Positions 16,890 to 26,738 of a stretch of DNA of 64,000 nucleotides are shown here, in pieces (position 1 is the stretch's first letter; each line of letters opens with the position of its first letter). Source of the DNA: Clostridium sp. Lineage in GTDB: Bacteria > Bacillota > Clostridia > Lachnospirales > Lachnospiraceae. A program made the position numbers and the translations under genes. Where the stretch lies: positions 1 to 64,000 of the forward strand of contig JAMPEW010000009.1 in NCBI GenBank assembly GCA_023664775.1, in the 5' to 3' direction. The notes under the pieces were generated by a model, which searched no databases, had not been told where the DNA came from, and saw nothing but the letters and a program-made list of their open reading frames with translations.

Positions 16890-17996
16890 ATGATAAAGAT
16901 TTTGCAGGTTGTGTCTAGCATGAATCGTGGTGGACTTGAAACTTTTATTATGAATGTTTATCGTAAATTGGATCGTTCAGAGATACAATTTGATTTCTTA
17001 GTGCACACAGAGAAAACGGGAGCATATGACGAAGAAATTGAAAGACTTGGAGGGAAAATCTATAGGGTACCATCGAGGAGACAGGGAATATATCAAAACA
17101 AGAAGAAATTAAGATTATTTTTTGAAAAACATGTAAAAGAGTATGCCGCGGTGCATATGCATGAATCCTCGTTATCTTATATAGAACCTTTAAAAGCCGC
17201 AAAAAGGGCAGGAGCTCTTAAAATTATAATTCATGGACATAGTACAGGCTTTGCAAAAGGAAGTTGGATGCATTTGGTTTTGCATAAAGCCCATAGACTT
17301 GTTATTTGTAGGTATGCAACAACGTATTTAGCGTGTTCGCAAAACGCAGCCTATTGGATGTTTGGAAAGAAAGCAAATGTACAGATTATAAGTAATGGAA
17401 TAGATATTGACAGATTTCGCTTTAACTATAATAAAAGACAAGAAATAAGAGATGAATTAGGTATCAATGAAGATGAAATGATAATAGGGCATGTAGGGAG
17501 ATTTTCTTATCCTAAAAATCATAAAAAAATAATTGATATTTTTGAAAAGCTACTACAAAAGAAAAAAAACATTCGTCTTTTGCTAATTGGTGAAGGAAAA
17601 CTAAAAACTGATATAGAACAATATGTACGAGATAAACAAATAGTTAATAATGTTATTTTTATGGGGGCAGTAGGAAATGTTGATGAGATATTAAATTGTA
17701 TGGATATTTTTTTATTTCCCTCCATTTATGAGGGCTTGCCAATTTCACTTATTGAGGCACAAGCATCAGGCTTATATTGCTTTGTTTCCGATACGGTTAC
17801 GGAGGAAGTAAAAATAACGCCATTGATTTCGTATCTTCCGTTGGAGCGTGATGCGGATTTCTGGGCAGAAAATATAGTCAACGCTTTATCACAAATGCCG
17901 GACAGACAGGCTTATTTTGGTAAAGTAAAAGAAAGTGAATATTCCATTAATAGAACGGTTGATGATTTGAAAGAAATTTATATGGAAAACAATTAG
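16890..17996 (+). CDS. Glycosyltransferase family 4, EpsF-like
   Basis: A 368-residue GT-B enzyme. I chose the ATG at 16890 with TGAGG just upstream over the TTG at 16878. The start, ILQVVSSMNRGGLETFIMN, is typical of EpsF-type transferases with the Gly-Gly nucleotide loop. HGHSTGFA follows, then the C-terminal IGHVGRFSYPKNH and EGLPISLIEAQASG signatures. It most likely adds one of the internal sugars of the repeat unit. Donor unknown. Confidence 0.87.
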   Translation: MIKILQVVSSMNRGGLETFIMNVYRKLDRSEIQFDFLVHTEKTGAYDEEIERLGGKIYRVPSRRQGIYQNKKKLRLFFEKHVKEYAAVHMHESSLSYIEPLKAAKRAGALKIIIHGHSTGFAKGSWMHLVLHKAHRLVICRYATTYLACSQNAAYWMFGKKANVQIISNGIDIDRFRFNYNKRQEIRDELGINEDEMIIGHVGRFSYPKNHKKIIDIFEKLLQKKKNIRLLLIGEGKLKTDIEQYVRDKQIVNNVIFMGAVGNVDEILNCMDIFLFPSIYEGLPISLIEAQASGLYCFVSDTVTEEVKITPLISYLPLERDADFWAENIVNALSQMPDRQAYFGKVKESEYSINRTVDDLKEIYMENN

Positions 17997-18006
17997 GAGA
18001 GGGAAA

Positions 18007-19020
18007 ATGCACAAACTGAAATATAGCATTATAGTTCCAATGTATAACACTGCACAATATATTGAAAACTGTATAAAAGGTGTTAAAAGTCAGACTTATG
18101 AATTTTGGGAATTGATATTAGTCAATGATGGTTCAACTGATAATACAGAAGAAATATGTAGAAGATATTGCGAGGAAGATGAAAGAATTATATTGCTTAA
18201 TAAGGAAAATGGAGGTGTATCCAGTGCCAGGAATGCCGGAATCTGTAGAAGTACAGGTGATTATATTACCTTTATAGATAGTGATGATTCATGGGAAGAT
18301 TGTTTTTTATTGGAAGCATTATACAATGATATTAAAAGAAATGAAAATGTAAGTGCATACCTGGCAAAAAGCTATACAATCTGCTATCCGTCTGGAAAAC
18401 GTCAGACAAAAAAACGGTGTGAATACAACGAAGAAAAATTATCCAGAATGCAGCTTGTTGAATTTGTTGCAAATAGTAATTGGTCCGTTTGGTTGATGTT
18501 CGTTAAAGGGGACATTGTTCGTAAAAATAAAATAATGTTCGATTCAAAGATTAAAATCGGAGAGGATGCAGATTGGGTGTTTACTGTATGCCTTGAAAGC
18601 TCAAGCGCAAGGTATATTGAAAATAAATATTATGTATACAATGTAAATCGGGTTGATTCTGCCATGACGGAAAAAAAGGCAAAAAAATTTATAACTATGT
18701 TTTTTGTTGTCGGGAAATGGATTGAACGTTATAAAAAAAATTCTATGAAAGAAGAATATATAGCTGCCTGTGCACTGGCAAATAATGCATCGAATTATGT
18801 GTATTATATTACTGAAATTCCATATGATGTGCGTAAACGGTTAAGAAGTTATATTATAAAACATGAATTTGAAAAATATTTGTATGGGTATAAAAAGATA
18901 ATATGGAAGAACTTTAATTGTCAGATTTTTTTTGAAATATATATTCATTTTAGTTGGTTAAAAAGAAAAATCAAAATGTGTGTAAAAGAAATTGTAAAGA
19001 GAATGATAGGGTATAGGTGA
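18007..19020 (+). CDS. Glycosyltransferase family 2
   Basis: A 337-residue inverting GT-A transferase: YSIIVPMYNTAQYIENCI at the start, VNDGSTDNT near residue 40, GGVSSARNAG and the metal-binding motif FIDSDDSWED near residue 95. The C-terminus is Lys-rich with aromatic stretches and may rest on the membrane. GGAGAGGG precedes the ATG. It ends 4 nt before the pyruvyl transferase gene. Confidence 0.87.
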   Translation: MHKLKYSIIVPMYNTAQYIENCIKGVKSQTYEFWELILVNDGSTDNTEEICRRYCEEDERIILLNKENGGVSSARNAGICRSTGDYITFIDSDDSWEDCFLLEALYNDIKRNENVSAYLAKSYTICYPSGKRQTKKRCEYNEEKLSRMQLVEFVANSNWSVWLMFVKGDIVRKNKIMFDSKIKIGEDADWVFTVCLESSSARYIENKYYVYNVNRVDSAMTEKKAKKFITMFFVVGKWIERYKKNSMKEEYIAACALANNASNYVYYITEIPYDVRKRLRSYIIKHEFEKYLYGYKKIIWKNFNCQIFFEIYIHFSWLKRKIKMCVKEIVKRMIGYR

Positions 19021-19024
19021 ATTT

Positions 19025-20212
19025 ATGAAAATTGGATTATATGCAAATGGCACCAGTAAAAATCATGGCTGTGAAGCATTGTTAAGGACAATAGGTTCTC
19101 TGTTAAGCGTTTCAGGAAGAAATGATATTATTAATTACTGCGAGGATATAAATGATGAAGAAAAATATGTAAAGGATACACCGATACAATTTATTCCAAT
19201 TTATCATATTGAAGATACTTTTTTTAGGCGTATATGGTTTAAAATATTACGCAAGATAAGGAAAAATGCTGAACATTACTATCGCTTTGAGTATCAAAAA
19301 ATGTTCAGCGCAGGTGTTGATGTTGCATGTTCTATAGGTGGGGATAATTATTGTTATGATGGACAACAGCAATGGCTGGGTTTTTTAAATCGTGAATTGA
19401 AAAAAACAGGGGTAAAAACTGCCTTGATTGGCTGTTCCATTAATAAGGATATTCTTTCGGATAAAACTGTAGTAGATGATTTATTGTTATATGATTTAAT
19501 TACAGTTAGAGAAACAATTACCCTGCAAAATTTAGAAAATGCAGGAATACAAGAAAATGTGTATTATATTCCGGATTCAGCGTTTGCTTTGGAAAGAAAA
19601 AAATGTGAAATAGCACCAATTGATGCAGGACAAGCGTGTGTAGGAATTAATATAAGCCCTTTAATTTTAAAATATGAAGGCAAAAAAAATTCTATCCTTA
19701 AAAATTATGAAATACTGATTGAATATATTTTAAAAGAAACAAAGTATACCATTTTGTTAATTCCTCATGTTGTGAATGATAATTATGATGATTTGAATAC
19801 GCTTAAAATATTTAAAGCGAGGTACAAAGAATATGGTGACAGAGTCGTGCTTGTTGATGAATACAAAACATTAAATGCTATGGAATTGAAATATTGTATA
19901 TCAAAATGCAAATATATGATTGCAGCACGTACGCACGCTTCTATTGCTGCATATTCATCTTGTGTTCCGACCATTGTAACGGGGTATTCTGTTAAGGCTG
20001 AAGGAATTGCTAAGGATTTGTTTGGAACATCGGAAAAGTATGTGCTAGACGTTGCGAATTTAAAAGAAGACACAGAATTATTGGATTCATTTCTGTGGCT
20101 GCAAGAAAATGAAATGAGTATTATAAATACATTAAAAATGAAAATGCAGGAATATCCCGAGAAAATAAAAGGCTTGGTAAATTTGATTGAAAACCTTGGA
20201 AAGAAGGAATGA
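19025..20212 (+). CDS. Polysaccharide pyruvyl transferase family protein
   Basis: A 395-residue protein of the CsaB/polysaccharide pyruvyl transferase family, which adds a ketal-linked pyruvate from phosphoenolpyruvate to sugar residues. Visible features are IGLYANGTSKNHGCEALL at the N-terminus (the NxGD-like sugar-binding start), CSIGGDNYCYD near residue 105, and C-terminal MIAARTHASIAAYSSCVP, whose RxH pair is the family's catalytic signature. The F420 hydrogenase-beta-like gene at 24073 is a frequent neighbour of this family. Confidence 0.82.
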   Translation: MKIGLYANGTSKNHGCEALLRTIGSLLSVSGRNDIINYCEDINDEEKYVKDTPIQFIPIYHIEDTFFRRIWFKILRKIRKNAEHYYRFEYQKMFSAGVDVACSIGGDNYCYDGQQQWLGFLNRELKKTGVKTALIGCSINKDILSDKTVVDDLLLYDLITVRETITLQNLENAGIQENVYYIPDSAFALERKKCEIAPIDAGQACVGINISPLILKYEGKKNSILKNYEILIEYILKETKYTILLIPHVVNDNYDDLNTLKIFKARYKEYGDRVVLVDEYKTLNAMELKYCISKCKYMIAARTHASIAAYSSCVPTIVTGYSVKAEGIAKDLFGTSEKYVLDVANLKEDTELLDSFLWLQENEMSIINTLKMKMQEYPEKIKGLVNLIENLGKKE

Positions 20213-20213
20213 G

Positions 20214-21731
20214 ATGAAAGTAAATCAAATTAAAGCAGGAGTTATTTTATCATATTTATCTCTGGCATTGAAAGTGATAATCAACCTAGTTTATACCCCG
20301 ATTCTCTTGAGAATGGTAGGCACAAATGAGTATGGTGTTTACAGTACATGTAGTTCGGTTATAGGTTATTTATCGGTACTTAGCTTTGGGTTTGGTAGTG
20401 CTTATATAAAATTTTATTCACAATACAAAGTCAAAGATGACTATCAAATGATAAAAAAACTAAATGGCATGTTTATTACAATTTTTACAATTATTGCGGC
20501 AATGATAATTGTTATCGGTGGTTGGATGACATGTAATGTACGTTTTGTTTTGGGGAATAAAATAAGTGATACAGAATTGAGATTGGCACAAATACTGCTT
20601 GCAATTATGTGTTTTAATTTGGCGGTGTCAATGCCGAAAAGTGTTTTTTCAGCATTTATTACCAGTAGAGAAAAATTTTTGTTTCAACGGGGTGTTGACT
20701 TATTAAGTACAATTGCAAATCCACTTATTACAATTCCGTTATTGTATCTCGGACATAAAACAATAGCAGTAGTGATTGTAGTTACTTCACTAACGTTAAT
20801 AACTTTTTTTGCAGACATATTTTATTGCTTGAAATGTTTGAAAATTGAATTTGATTTTAAAGGGTTTGATGTAAAACTTTTTAAAGGAATGTTTGGTTTT
20901 TCGGCATTTATCTTTCTTCAAATGTTGATGGATCAAATTAATTGGCAAGTAGATAAATTCATACTGATTCGAATTATAGGCAGCGGTGCTGTGGCTGTAT
21001 ATACGATAGGAAGTCAAATAAATACTTATTATGTGCAGTTTTGTGGCTGTATTTCAAATGTTTTTGCACCACGGGTGCATTCGCTTGTAAATAATAATGA
21101 TGTAGAAGGTATAAACAAGCTTTTTGTTAAAGTCAGTCGTATACAATTTTTTATTGCATGGATGGTATTTATAGGTTTTTGTTTATTTGGAAATGACTTT
21201 ATAAAATTATGGGCAGGCAGTCAATTTAAAAATGCATATTGGATAGGAATTTTGCTGATATTACCAATTGTTTTATCATTATCAGAAAATATTGGCATAG
21301 AAATTATGCGTGCAAAAAATCTTCATGGAAAGTTGAATTTTATATACTTCATTATATGTATATCTAATATTATTATTTCTATTCCATTATGTTATAAACT
21401 AGGTGAGATTGGAAGTGCATTTGGAACTTTTATAACAATGTTTGTTGGACAGATTTTGGTTTTGAATATTTATTATTATAAAATTGCAAACATTGATGTT
21501 ATATGTTTTCTGAAAAATGCGGCAATGATAGTATTAAAAATGCTGCCAACTGCGGTTATAGGTTTATTTATTAGCTGGAAGGTTGATGTAACAAATTGGG
21601 TATATTTGTTTTTAGTGTGTATAATTTATGCTTTGATATATATTTTCAACGCATGGTTTATGGCATTTGATCAAGAGGACAAAAAAATGGTTTATAATTT
21701 CCTACATAAAATTAGAAAGGCGAAAAAATAG
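20214..21731 (+). CDS. Wzx-type flippase
   Basis: A 505-residue integral membrane protein of the MATE/MVF polysaccharide-exporter group, expected to flip the undecaprenyl-linked repeat unit across the membrane. About 14 hydrophobic helices are visible, starting KAGVILSYLSLALKVIINL, a typical Wzx beginning. I chose the ATG at 20214, one base after the previous stop and after AAGGAATGAG; the earlier in-frame start lies inside the pyruvyl transferase gene. With the polymerase at 25296 and the chain-length protein at 28312 it completes a Wzx/Wzy route. Confidence 0.88.
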   Translation: MKVNQIKAGVILSYLSLALKVIINLVYTPILLRMVGTNEYGVYSTCSSVIGYLSVLSFGFGSAYIKFYSQYKVKDDYQMIKKLNGMFITIFTIIAAMIIVIGGWMTCNVRFVLGNKISDTELRLAQILLAIMCFNLAVSMPKSVFSAFITSREKFLFQRGVDLLSTIANPLITIPLLYLGHKTIAVVIVVTSLTLITFFADIFYCLKCLKIEFDFKGFDVKLFKGMFGFSAFIFLQMLMDQINWQVDKFILIRIIGSGAVAVYTIGSQINTYYVQFCGCISNVFAPRVHSLVNNNDVEGINKLFVKVSRIQFFIAWMVFIGFCLFGNDFIKLWAGSQFKNAYWIGILLILPIVLSLSENIGIEIMRAKNLHGKLNFIYFIICISNIIISIPLCYKLGEIGSAFGTFITMFVGQILVLNIYYYKIANIDVICFLKNAAMIVLKMLPTAVIGLFISWKVDVTNWVYLFLVCIIYALIYIFNAWFMAFDQEDKKMVYNFLHKIRKAKK

Positions 21732-21733
21732 AT

Positions 21734-22549
21734 ATGGGTTTAACAAAATGGATGAAAAATTTTTTTTCTTATATAAAGAATGGTGGTGTAGTGTATACCA
21801 CTGTAACATGCGTGAAAGCAAATGATGTGTTGAAAGGAAGAAATATTATTGTTACAGGAGGCAGCAGCGGAATTGGTTTCGCAATTGCACAAAAATGTGT
21901 TGAATGTGGAGCAAAAGTTGTTATTGTTGGGAGAAATGAACAAAAATTACAAAATGCAGTAGAAAGAATTGGCGAGAATTGTAAGTATGTTGTAAGAGAT
22001 TTATCAGAAGTACAAAATATGAATAAAATGCTTGATGAGGCAGAAAAATTATTTGGACAAATGCCAGATAGCCTTGTTAATAATGCAGGTACTTATCTGC
22101 AAAAAAAAGAATTAAACTATACTGAATTTGATTTTGACTATACCATTGCCACAAATTTGAAGGGTGTTTATTTTTTGACAAATCAATTTGTAGATAAATG
22201 TCTATGTAATGGAATAAAAGGCAATATTGTAATGATGATATCAAATAGAGGCTTGATGGGGGATGTGCATCCTTATGGTATAAGTAAAGCAGGTTTGATT
22301 AATTATACATGTGGATTGGGACGGGAACTGATAAAAAAGGGAATTCGCATCAATGGTGTCGCACCGGGAATGGTAGCATCAAATATTAATAATATTGATA
22401 CCAAAGGAAATTTATATAATAACACTAGGGGAGGTCGTGTCCTTCTCCCGGAAGAAATAGCAGAGGTTGTTGCCTTTTTGTTAAGTGATGCGTCGAAATG
22501 TATTAATGGAGCTGTAATACCATGTGATGAAGGAGACTGTTTAAAATGA
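21734..22549 (+). CDS. Short-chain dehydrogenase/reductase
   Basis: A 271-residue classical SDR oxidoreductase. The NAD(P) loop TGGSSGIG is at 41-48, NNAG near 117 and the catalytic YGISK at about 181-185. A C-terminal GAVIPCDEG matches the usual SDR end. The first 35 residues before the fold are extra. It probably reduces or oxidises a sugar or small precursor used in this polymer; the substrate is unknown. It starts 2 nt after the flippase gene and overlaps the next gene by ATGA. Confidence 0.82.
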   Translation: MGLTKWMKNFFSYIKNGGVVYTTVTCVKANDVLKGRNIIVTGGSSGIGFAIAQKCVECGAKVVIVGRNEQKLQNAVERIGENCKYVVRDLSEVQNMNKMLDEAEKLFGQMPDSLVNNAGTYLQKKELNYTEFDFDYTIATNLKGVYFLTNQFVDKCLCNGIKGNIVMMISNRGLMGDVHPYGISKAGLINYTCGLGRELIKKGIRINGVAPGMVASNINNIDTKGNLYNNTRGGRVLLPEEIAEVVAFLLSDASKCINGAVIPCDEGDCLK

Positions 22550-23484
22550 AATATGGTATATTGTGTATTATCATAATAGTGCTGATTGTTATTTTTTTCC
22601 TAATTATTAATCAGTTATATAAAGGTACTACATACTATTTGAATTCTATAAGTCAGATTGAAAAATTTAATGATGTTCCTAATCACATTCAATTGGCAAA
22701 TACCGGAAGTTCACATGCTAAATACGCATTGCAATATAGCGCTGATTTGAACGCATTTAATTTCGCACTGCAACCACAGTCATTATCATATGACCTGCGT
22801 ATTATAAAGCAGTATATTTCAAAGATGCAAAAAGGGTGTAAAATTGCATTGGTGATAACACATTTTTCTTTCTGTTTTGTCGATTATGAAAATGACAGGG
22901 CGAATACTAAGTATTATTTTTTTCTTGATAAACAATATATATTAAATTATACTGCTTTGAAAAAAATAATAAAGTTAAAATTTCCATTACTAGACAACCC
23001 TAAAAATATAAGATATATATTTAAGGATGTATCAGAAACTGTTGAGGATATAGTTGCCACAGAAAAAAGGTGTAGGGAGGAAGCACAGAAAAGAATTGAA
23101 GGATGGCAGAAACAATTTGGAATGGAAAAGTTTGATTTAAAATCTGTTACTAAGGACATGGCAGGTTCGTTTGAAATAAATGTAAAAGTTGTAAATGATA
23201 TGATTTTATTTTGTAAAGAACATGATTTAATGCCTGTTATTGTTATTCCGCCAATATCAGAAATATTAAAAAAAATGATACCTTCAGATTTGCTGGATAT
23301 TTGTTTATATGATAATATAAACAAAGCAAATAGCATGAATATTCCTATTTTGGATTATAGTAATGATAGTAGATTTGTAAATTATGATTTATACATGAAT
23401 TCTGATTTCTTAAATGAGAAAGGGCAAAAAAAATTTTATAATGTGTTTATAAAAGATATGGAGGACGCTTATGAAAAACTATAA
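22546..23484 (+). CDS. Membrane-anchored SGNH/DltD-like protein
   Basis: A 312-residue protein with one N-terminal membrane helix (about 4-24), so the rest is outside the cell. It is a divergent SGNH-hydrolase-like protein: block-I-like [11 protein letters not shown] near residue 56, VIVIPP near 229 and a closing [11 protein letters not shown] where the family has its Asp/His block. Such proteins help O-acylate surface sugars, often beside an MBOAT or hexapeptide acyltransferase; here the hexapeptide enzyme at 23471 overlaps it. A clear catalytic His is not obvious in the last block, so activity is uncertain. The start overlaps the previous stop by ATGA. Confidence 0.55.
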   Translation: MKYGILCIIIIVLIVIFFLIINQLYKGTTYYLNSISQIEKFNDVPNHIQLANTGSSHAKYALQYSADLNAFNFALQPQSLSYDLRIIKQYISKMQKGCKIALVITHFSFCFVDYENDRANTKYYFFLDKQYILNYTALKKIIKLKFPLLDNPKNIRYIFKDVSETVEDIVATEKRCREEAQKRIEGWQKQFGMEKFDLKSVTKDMAGSFEINVKVVNDMILFCKEHDLMPVIVIPPISEILKKMIPSDLLDICLYDNINKANSMNIPILDYSNDSRFVNYDLYMNSDFLNEKGQKKFYNVFIKDMEDAYEKL

Positions 23485-24082
23485 TTTGTTTAAGATTATA
23501 GGATATAATTTTTTTTGTAAAAAAATAGTGCGAAATGGGGGCAAAATTCTTCCACAACATGGCACTTGCATAATTTTAGATAAGGATGCTAAGATAGATT
23601 TAGGGGGAAAGCTTGTGCTTAATGCAAACTGCATAAAGAAGAATGGAAGAAGCTCTATTTTGCGTTTGGATGCAGGCTCAATTTTGAGAGTAGAAGAAGG
23701 ATTCCAGATGTATTATGGGGCAGATATCATTGTTTTTTCAGGAGGAAACCTTAAATTAGGAAGTGGATTTTGCAATTCTAATGTGAAAATCAGATGTAAA
23801 GAGTGTATAGAGATTGGTTATGACGTTGCTATATCGCATGACGTAACTATTATGGATTCTGATTTTCATGAAATTGATATGGAGGGTTTTAATATTAGTG
23901 CGCCTGTACATATAGGAAATCATGTATGGATAGGAACTCGTGCAATTATATTAAAAGGAGTTCATATTGGAGATGGTGCAGTTATTGCAGCAGGCAGTGT
24001 TGTAACAAAAGATGTGCCTGCGGGAGCCTTAGTGGCTGGCGTCCCTGCTAAAATATTACGGAGAGAAGTAAAATGGAAGTAA
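23471..24082 (+). CDS. Left-handed beta-helix acetyltransferase
   Basis: A 203-residue hexapeptide-repeat transferase with the xenobiotic/maltose O-acetyltransferase ending: the His in [40 protein letters not shown] and [10 protein letters not shown]. It should move acetyl from acetyl-CoA to a sugar hydroxyl. It overlaps the end of the SGNH-like gene by 14 nt and the next gene by 10 nt, suggesting tight coupling. GGAGG (23460-23464) is its ribosome site. Confidence 0.88.
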   Translation: MKNYNLFKIIGYNFFCKKIVRNGGKILPQHGTCIILDKDAKIDLGGKLVLNANCIKKNGRSSILRLDAGSILRVEEGFQMYYGADIIVFSGGNLKLGSGFCNSNVKIRCKECIEIGYDVAISHDVTIMDSDFHEIDMEGFNISAPVHIGNHVWIGTRAIILKGVHIGDGAVIAAGSVVTKDVPAGALVAGVPAKILRREVKWK

Positions 24083-25260
24083 GAACAGTTAATGTTGTTG
24101 ATAAAAATAAATGTACAGGTTGTTGGGCTTGTGTAAATAATTGCCCTAAAAATTGCATTTCCATGAAAACAGCAGAAGATGGATTTAAGTATCCAAGTGT
24201 TGATTCAAAACAATGTGTTAATTGTGGTTTGTGTTTAAATAATTGCCCGGTTATGCATAAAAATGAAGCATTTAATCATTTGAAAAATCCAAAGGTTTTT
24301 GCCGCATGGTCCAATGATGAAGAAATACGGTTAAATAGTACATCAGGAGGGATTTTTTCTGAATTAGCCAATATCGTGCTTGAGAGAAATGGAGTTTTAG
24401 TAGGAGCGCAATACAATGAAAAACATTTGGTTGAGCATGTTATAGTCAACAGTAAGCAGGGGCTAAAAAAAATAAGACAATCAAAATATATTCAAAGTGA
24501 CATGGGGTTTGTATATAGAGATGTTAAACAACTTTTGTCAGATGGAAGGTTAGTTGTGTTTTGTGCTGCCCCTTGTCAGGTTGCGGGGCTTGTATCAGTG
24601 TTAGGCAATTGCCCTGATAATTTGTTGCTTATAGACTTTGTCTGTAGAGGGACGAATTCTCCAAAGGCATATGTCAAATATTTAGAGTATTTGGAAAAGA
24701 AGTATAGAAGTAAAGTGAAGAGAGTGTGGTTTAAGAATAAAACGTATGGTTGGAATCGATTTTCAACAAGAATTGATTTTTTGAATGGTAAGAAATATAT
24801 TAAGGATCGATATACAGATCTTTTTATGAGAGGATATATAGAACAAAATTTGTATATGCGGGATTGCTGCGAAGCTTGCTTATTTAAGGATTTTCCAAGA
24901 CAATCAGATATTACATTAGCAGATTTTTGGGGAGTGTCGCATGTTGATACAGCTTTAGATGAAGATAAAGGAACATCTCTGGTTATGATTAATTCTGATA
25001 AGGGATTCGATTTTTTTTCCTTGTTAGGTAAAAGAATTTATGCCAGAGAATGTAAAATTGAGGATGCAGTTAAGGAAAATAATTGTATTTTTCAGTCAGC
25101 AAAAAAAAATCGGAATAGTACAAAATTTTTACGTTTGCTAGATAAATTTTCTTTTCCGGTAGCATTTTTAATTTGTTCAGATAAGAAAAAAACAAAAAAG
25201 AGAATTGAAAATATTTTATACAATAAAATTTATAGACCACTGTTCAAGCGAAATAAATAA
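24073..25260 (+). CDS. Ferredoxin/F420 hydrogenase beta-subunit-like protein
   Basis: A 395-residue protein. The N-terminus holds two 4Fe-4S clusters ([15 protein letters not shown] and [12 protein letters not shown]). The rest matches the coenzyme F420 hydrogenase/dehydrogenase beta-subunit domains: [30 protein letters not shown] and [12 protein letters not shown]. In polysaccharide clusters this family commonly accompanies pyruvyl transferases, as here (19025). The redox reaction is not established; it may be a sugar or flavin oxidoreductase. It overlaps the acetyltransferase gene by 10 nt. Confidence 0.85.
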   Translation: MEVRTVNVVDKNKCTGCWACVNNCPKNCISMKTAEDGFKYPSVDSKQCVNCGLCLNNCPVMHKNEAFNHLKNPKVFAAWSNDEEIRLNSTSGGIFSELANIVLERNGVLVGAQYNEKHLVEHVIVNSKQGLKKIRQSKYIQSDMGFVYRDVKQLLSDGRLVVFCAAPCQVAGLVSVLGNCPDNLLLIDFVCRGTNSPKAYVKYLEYLEKKYRSKVKRVWFKNKTYGWNRFSTRIDFLNGKKYIKDRYTDLFMRGYIEQNLYMRDCCEACLFKDFPRQSDITLADFWGVSHVDTALDEDKGTSLVMINSDKGFDFFSLLGKRIYARECKIEDAVKENNCIFQSAKKNRNSTKFLRLLDKFSFPVAFLICSDKKKTKKRIENILYNKIYRPLFKRNK

Positions 25261-25295
25261 AACACATGTTTTAATATGCATTTGAGGATTAGTTG

Positions 25296-26735
25296 ATGAA
25301 TAAAACAACAAAAAGAAAATTTAATATATGTATTTGTTTATTATGCTATGTGGCTTTGATGCTGACAGAATATTTAATAATAACAATGTCCGACTTTTCT
25401 CAAATGGACGAATACAATGTGACAAAATTTTTTGCAATTATGTCAACCATAAACCTTATAGTGGAAATTAGTATGATTTTGTTGCTTAAATTGGGACTTT
25501 TTACGCCTGCATCATTGTTTGTAATGTTGAATTATTTGTTCCATTTTGGACAAGTAGTTATGAATGGATTGTTTTCAAACTATAAATATGATTATTATGA
25601 TTATGTTGAAAAAATGTTCGAGGCAAGGGATGCGGCAATAAAGACAATGGAGTTGTCGTTGTGGATCATTAATTTTACATTCCTTGGAATTCTTGCGTTT
25701 TATTTCTTTTCAAATGATAATAATAGTATTCCTGTTAATCAACATTCCCAGAGGGAGATATGCAGGCATGTTGGACAGGTTTTATTTTTGATATCTACGC
25801 CGCTTCGTTTTTTCATAGATGGGAAGATGTTAATAAATGCTTATTTAGGAGGGTATAGCTCAACGTGGTCTTTAGGACTTCCAGGTATTTTTACAACGAT
25901 TGCCAGTTTTTGGTATGCGTCAATGATTTTCTTATATTTGGGGTATGGAAAGAAGAAAGATTTTATTTATTTTGCTGTCTTATATGGGTTTGTTGTAATG
26001 TTGACTGGTTCGCGCGGACATCAAATGGTAAATTTAATTGTTGTGCTTGTAATTTTTATTATGGCAGAAAGCAAAAAGGTATCTTTAATAAGATTTCTTT
26101 TATATGTTATATTAGGATATGCTGCATTGGTTTTTATAGATGTTATTATGCTAATAAGAGGAGCGGGAATAGAATATTTTTTTACTCATGCGGGTGAATG
26201 TATATCGAATAGCCTGCGAGTAAATATATTATTTGAAACCATGGGATCATTTGGAGAGACTATTTTTACTCCTTTTTTGGTGGTTGAACAAAAAGGAACA
26301 GTTCTTAATCCATTTTGGGGAGAGGGTTTTTTATATTCTTTAGTTAGTCTTGTGCCTGATATAGGTGATTTGTTTTCTTATTATAATCATGCCTCGATAT
26401 TTCAAAAAATGATAGATACACAGCATGCGATAGGCGGTTCTTATATAGGAGAATTATATTATAATTTTGGGCAACAATGTTATATCATTGCTGGATTGGT
26501 GGGAATAGGATTTGGATTTATTTCAAAAAAGATGAGGGATGCTTTTAATCAGAATAACTATATTGCAATAATTTATATTACCCCGATTTTTATAAATGTA
26601 CTTTGGTGGGTACGTGATTCTATTGGAAACGAGTTGAGACTGATTATCTGGCAAATATTAATTTCGTGGATTATAATTAAAATTGAGGAACAACGAGACT
26701 GTAATTTTGAACCATATGACATACAGGAGGGTTAG
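25296..26735 (+). CDS. Wzy-type repeat-unit polymerase
   Basis: A 479-residue membrane protein with about 11-12 hydrophobic segments. GSRGHQMVNLIVVLVIF in the middle is typical of the O-antigen polymerase group that joins lipid-linked repeat units outside the membrane. The long loop containing EGFLYSLVSLVPDIGD and GGSYIGELYYNFG is also characteristic. I took the ATG at 25296 rather than the TTG one codon earlier; TGAGGA precedes it. It is flanked by the cluster's other late-stage membrane genes. Confidence 0.82.
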   Translation: MNKTTKRKFNICICLLCYVALMLTEYLIITMSDFSQMDEYNVTKFFAIMSTINLIVEISMILLLKLGLFTPASLFVMLNYLFHFGQVVMNGLFSNYKYDYYDYVEKMFEARDAAIKTMELSLWIINFTFLGILAFYFFSNDNNSIPVNQHSQREICRHVGQVLFLISTPLRFFIDGKMLINAYLGGYSSTWSLGLPGIFTTIASFWYASMIFLYLGYGKKKDFIYFAVLYGFVVMLTGSRGHQMVNLIVVLVIFIMAESKKVSLIRFLLYVILGYAALVFIDVIMLIRGAGIEYFFTHAGECISNSLRVNILFETMGSFGETIFTPFLVVEQKGTVLNPFWGEGFLYSLVSLVPDIGDLFSYYNHASIFQKMIDTQHAIGGSYIGELYYNFGQQCYIIAGLVGIGFGFISKKMRDAFNQNNYIAIIYITPIFINVLWWVRDSIGNELRLIIWQILISWIIIKIEEQRDCNFEPYDIQEG

Positions 26736-26738
26736 TAT

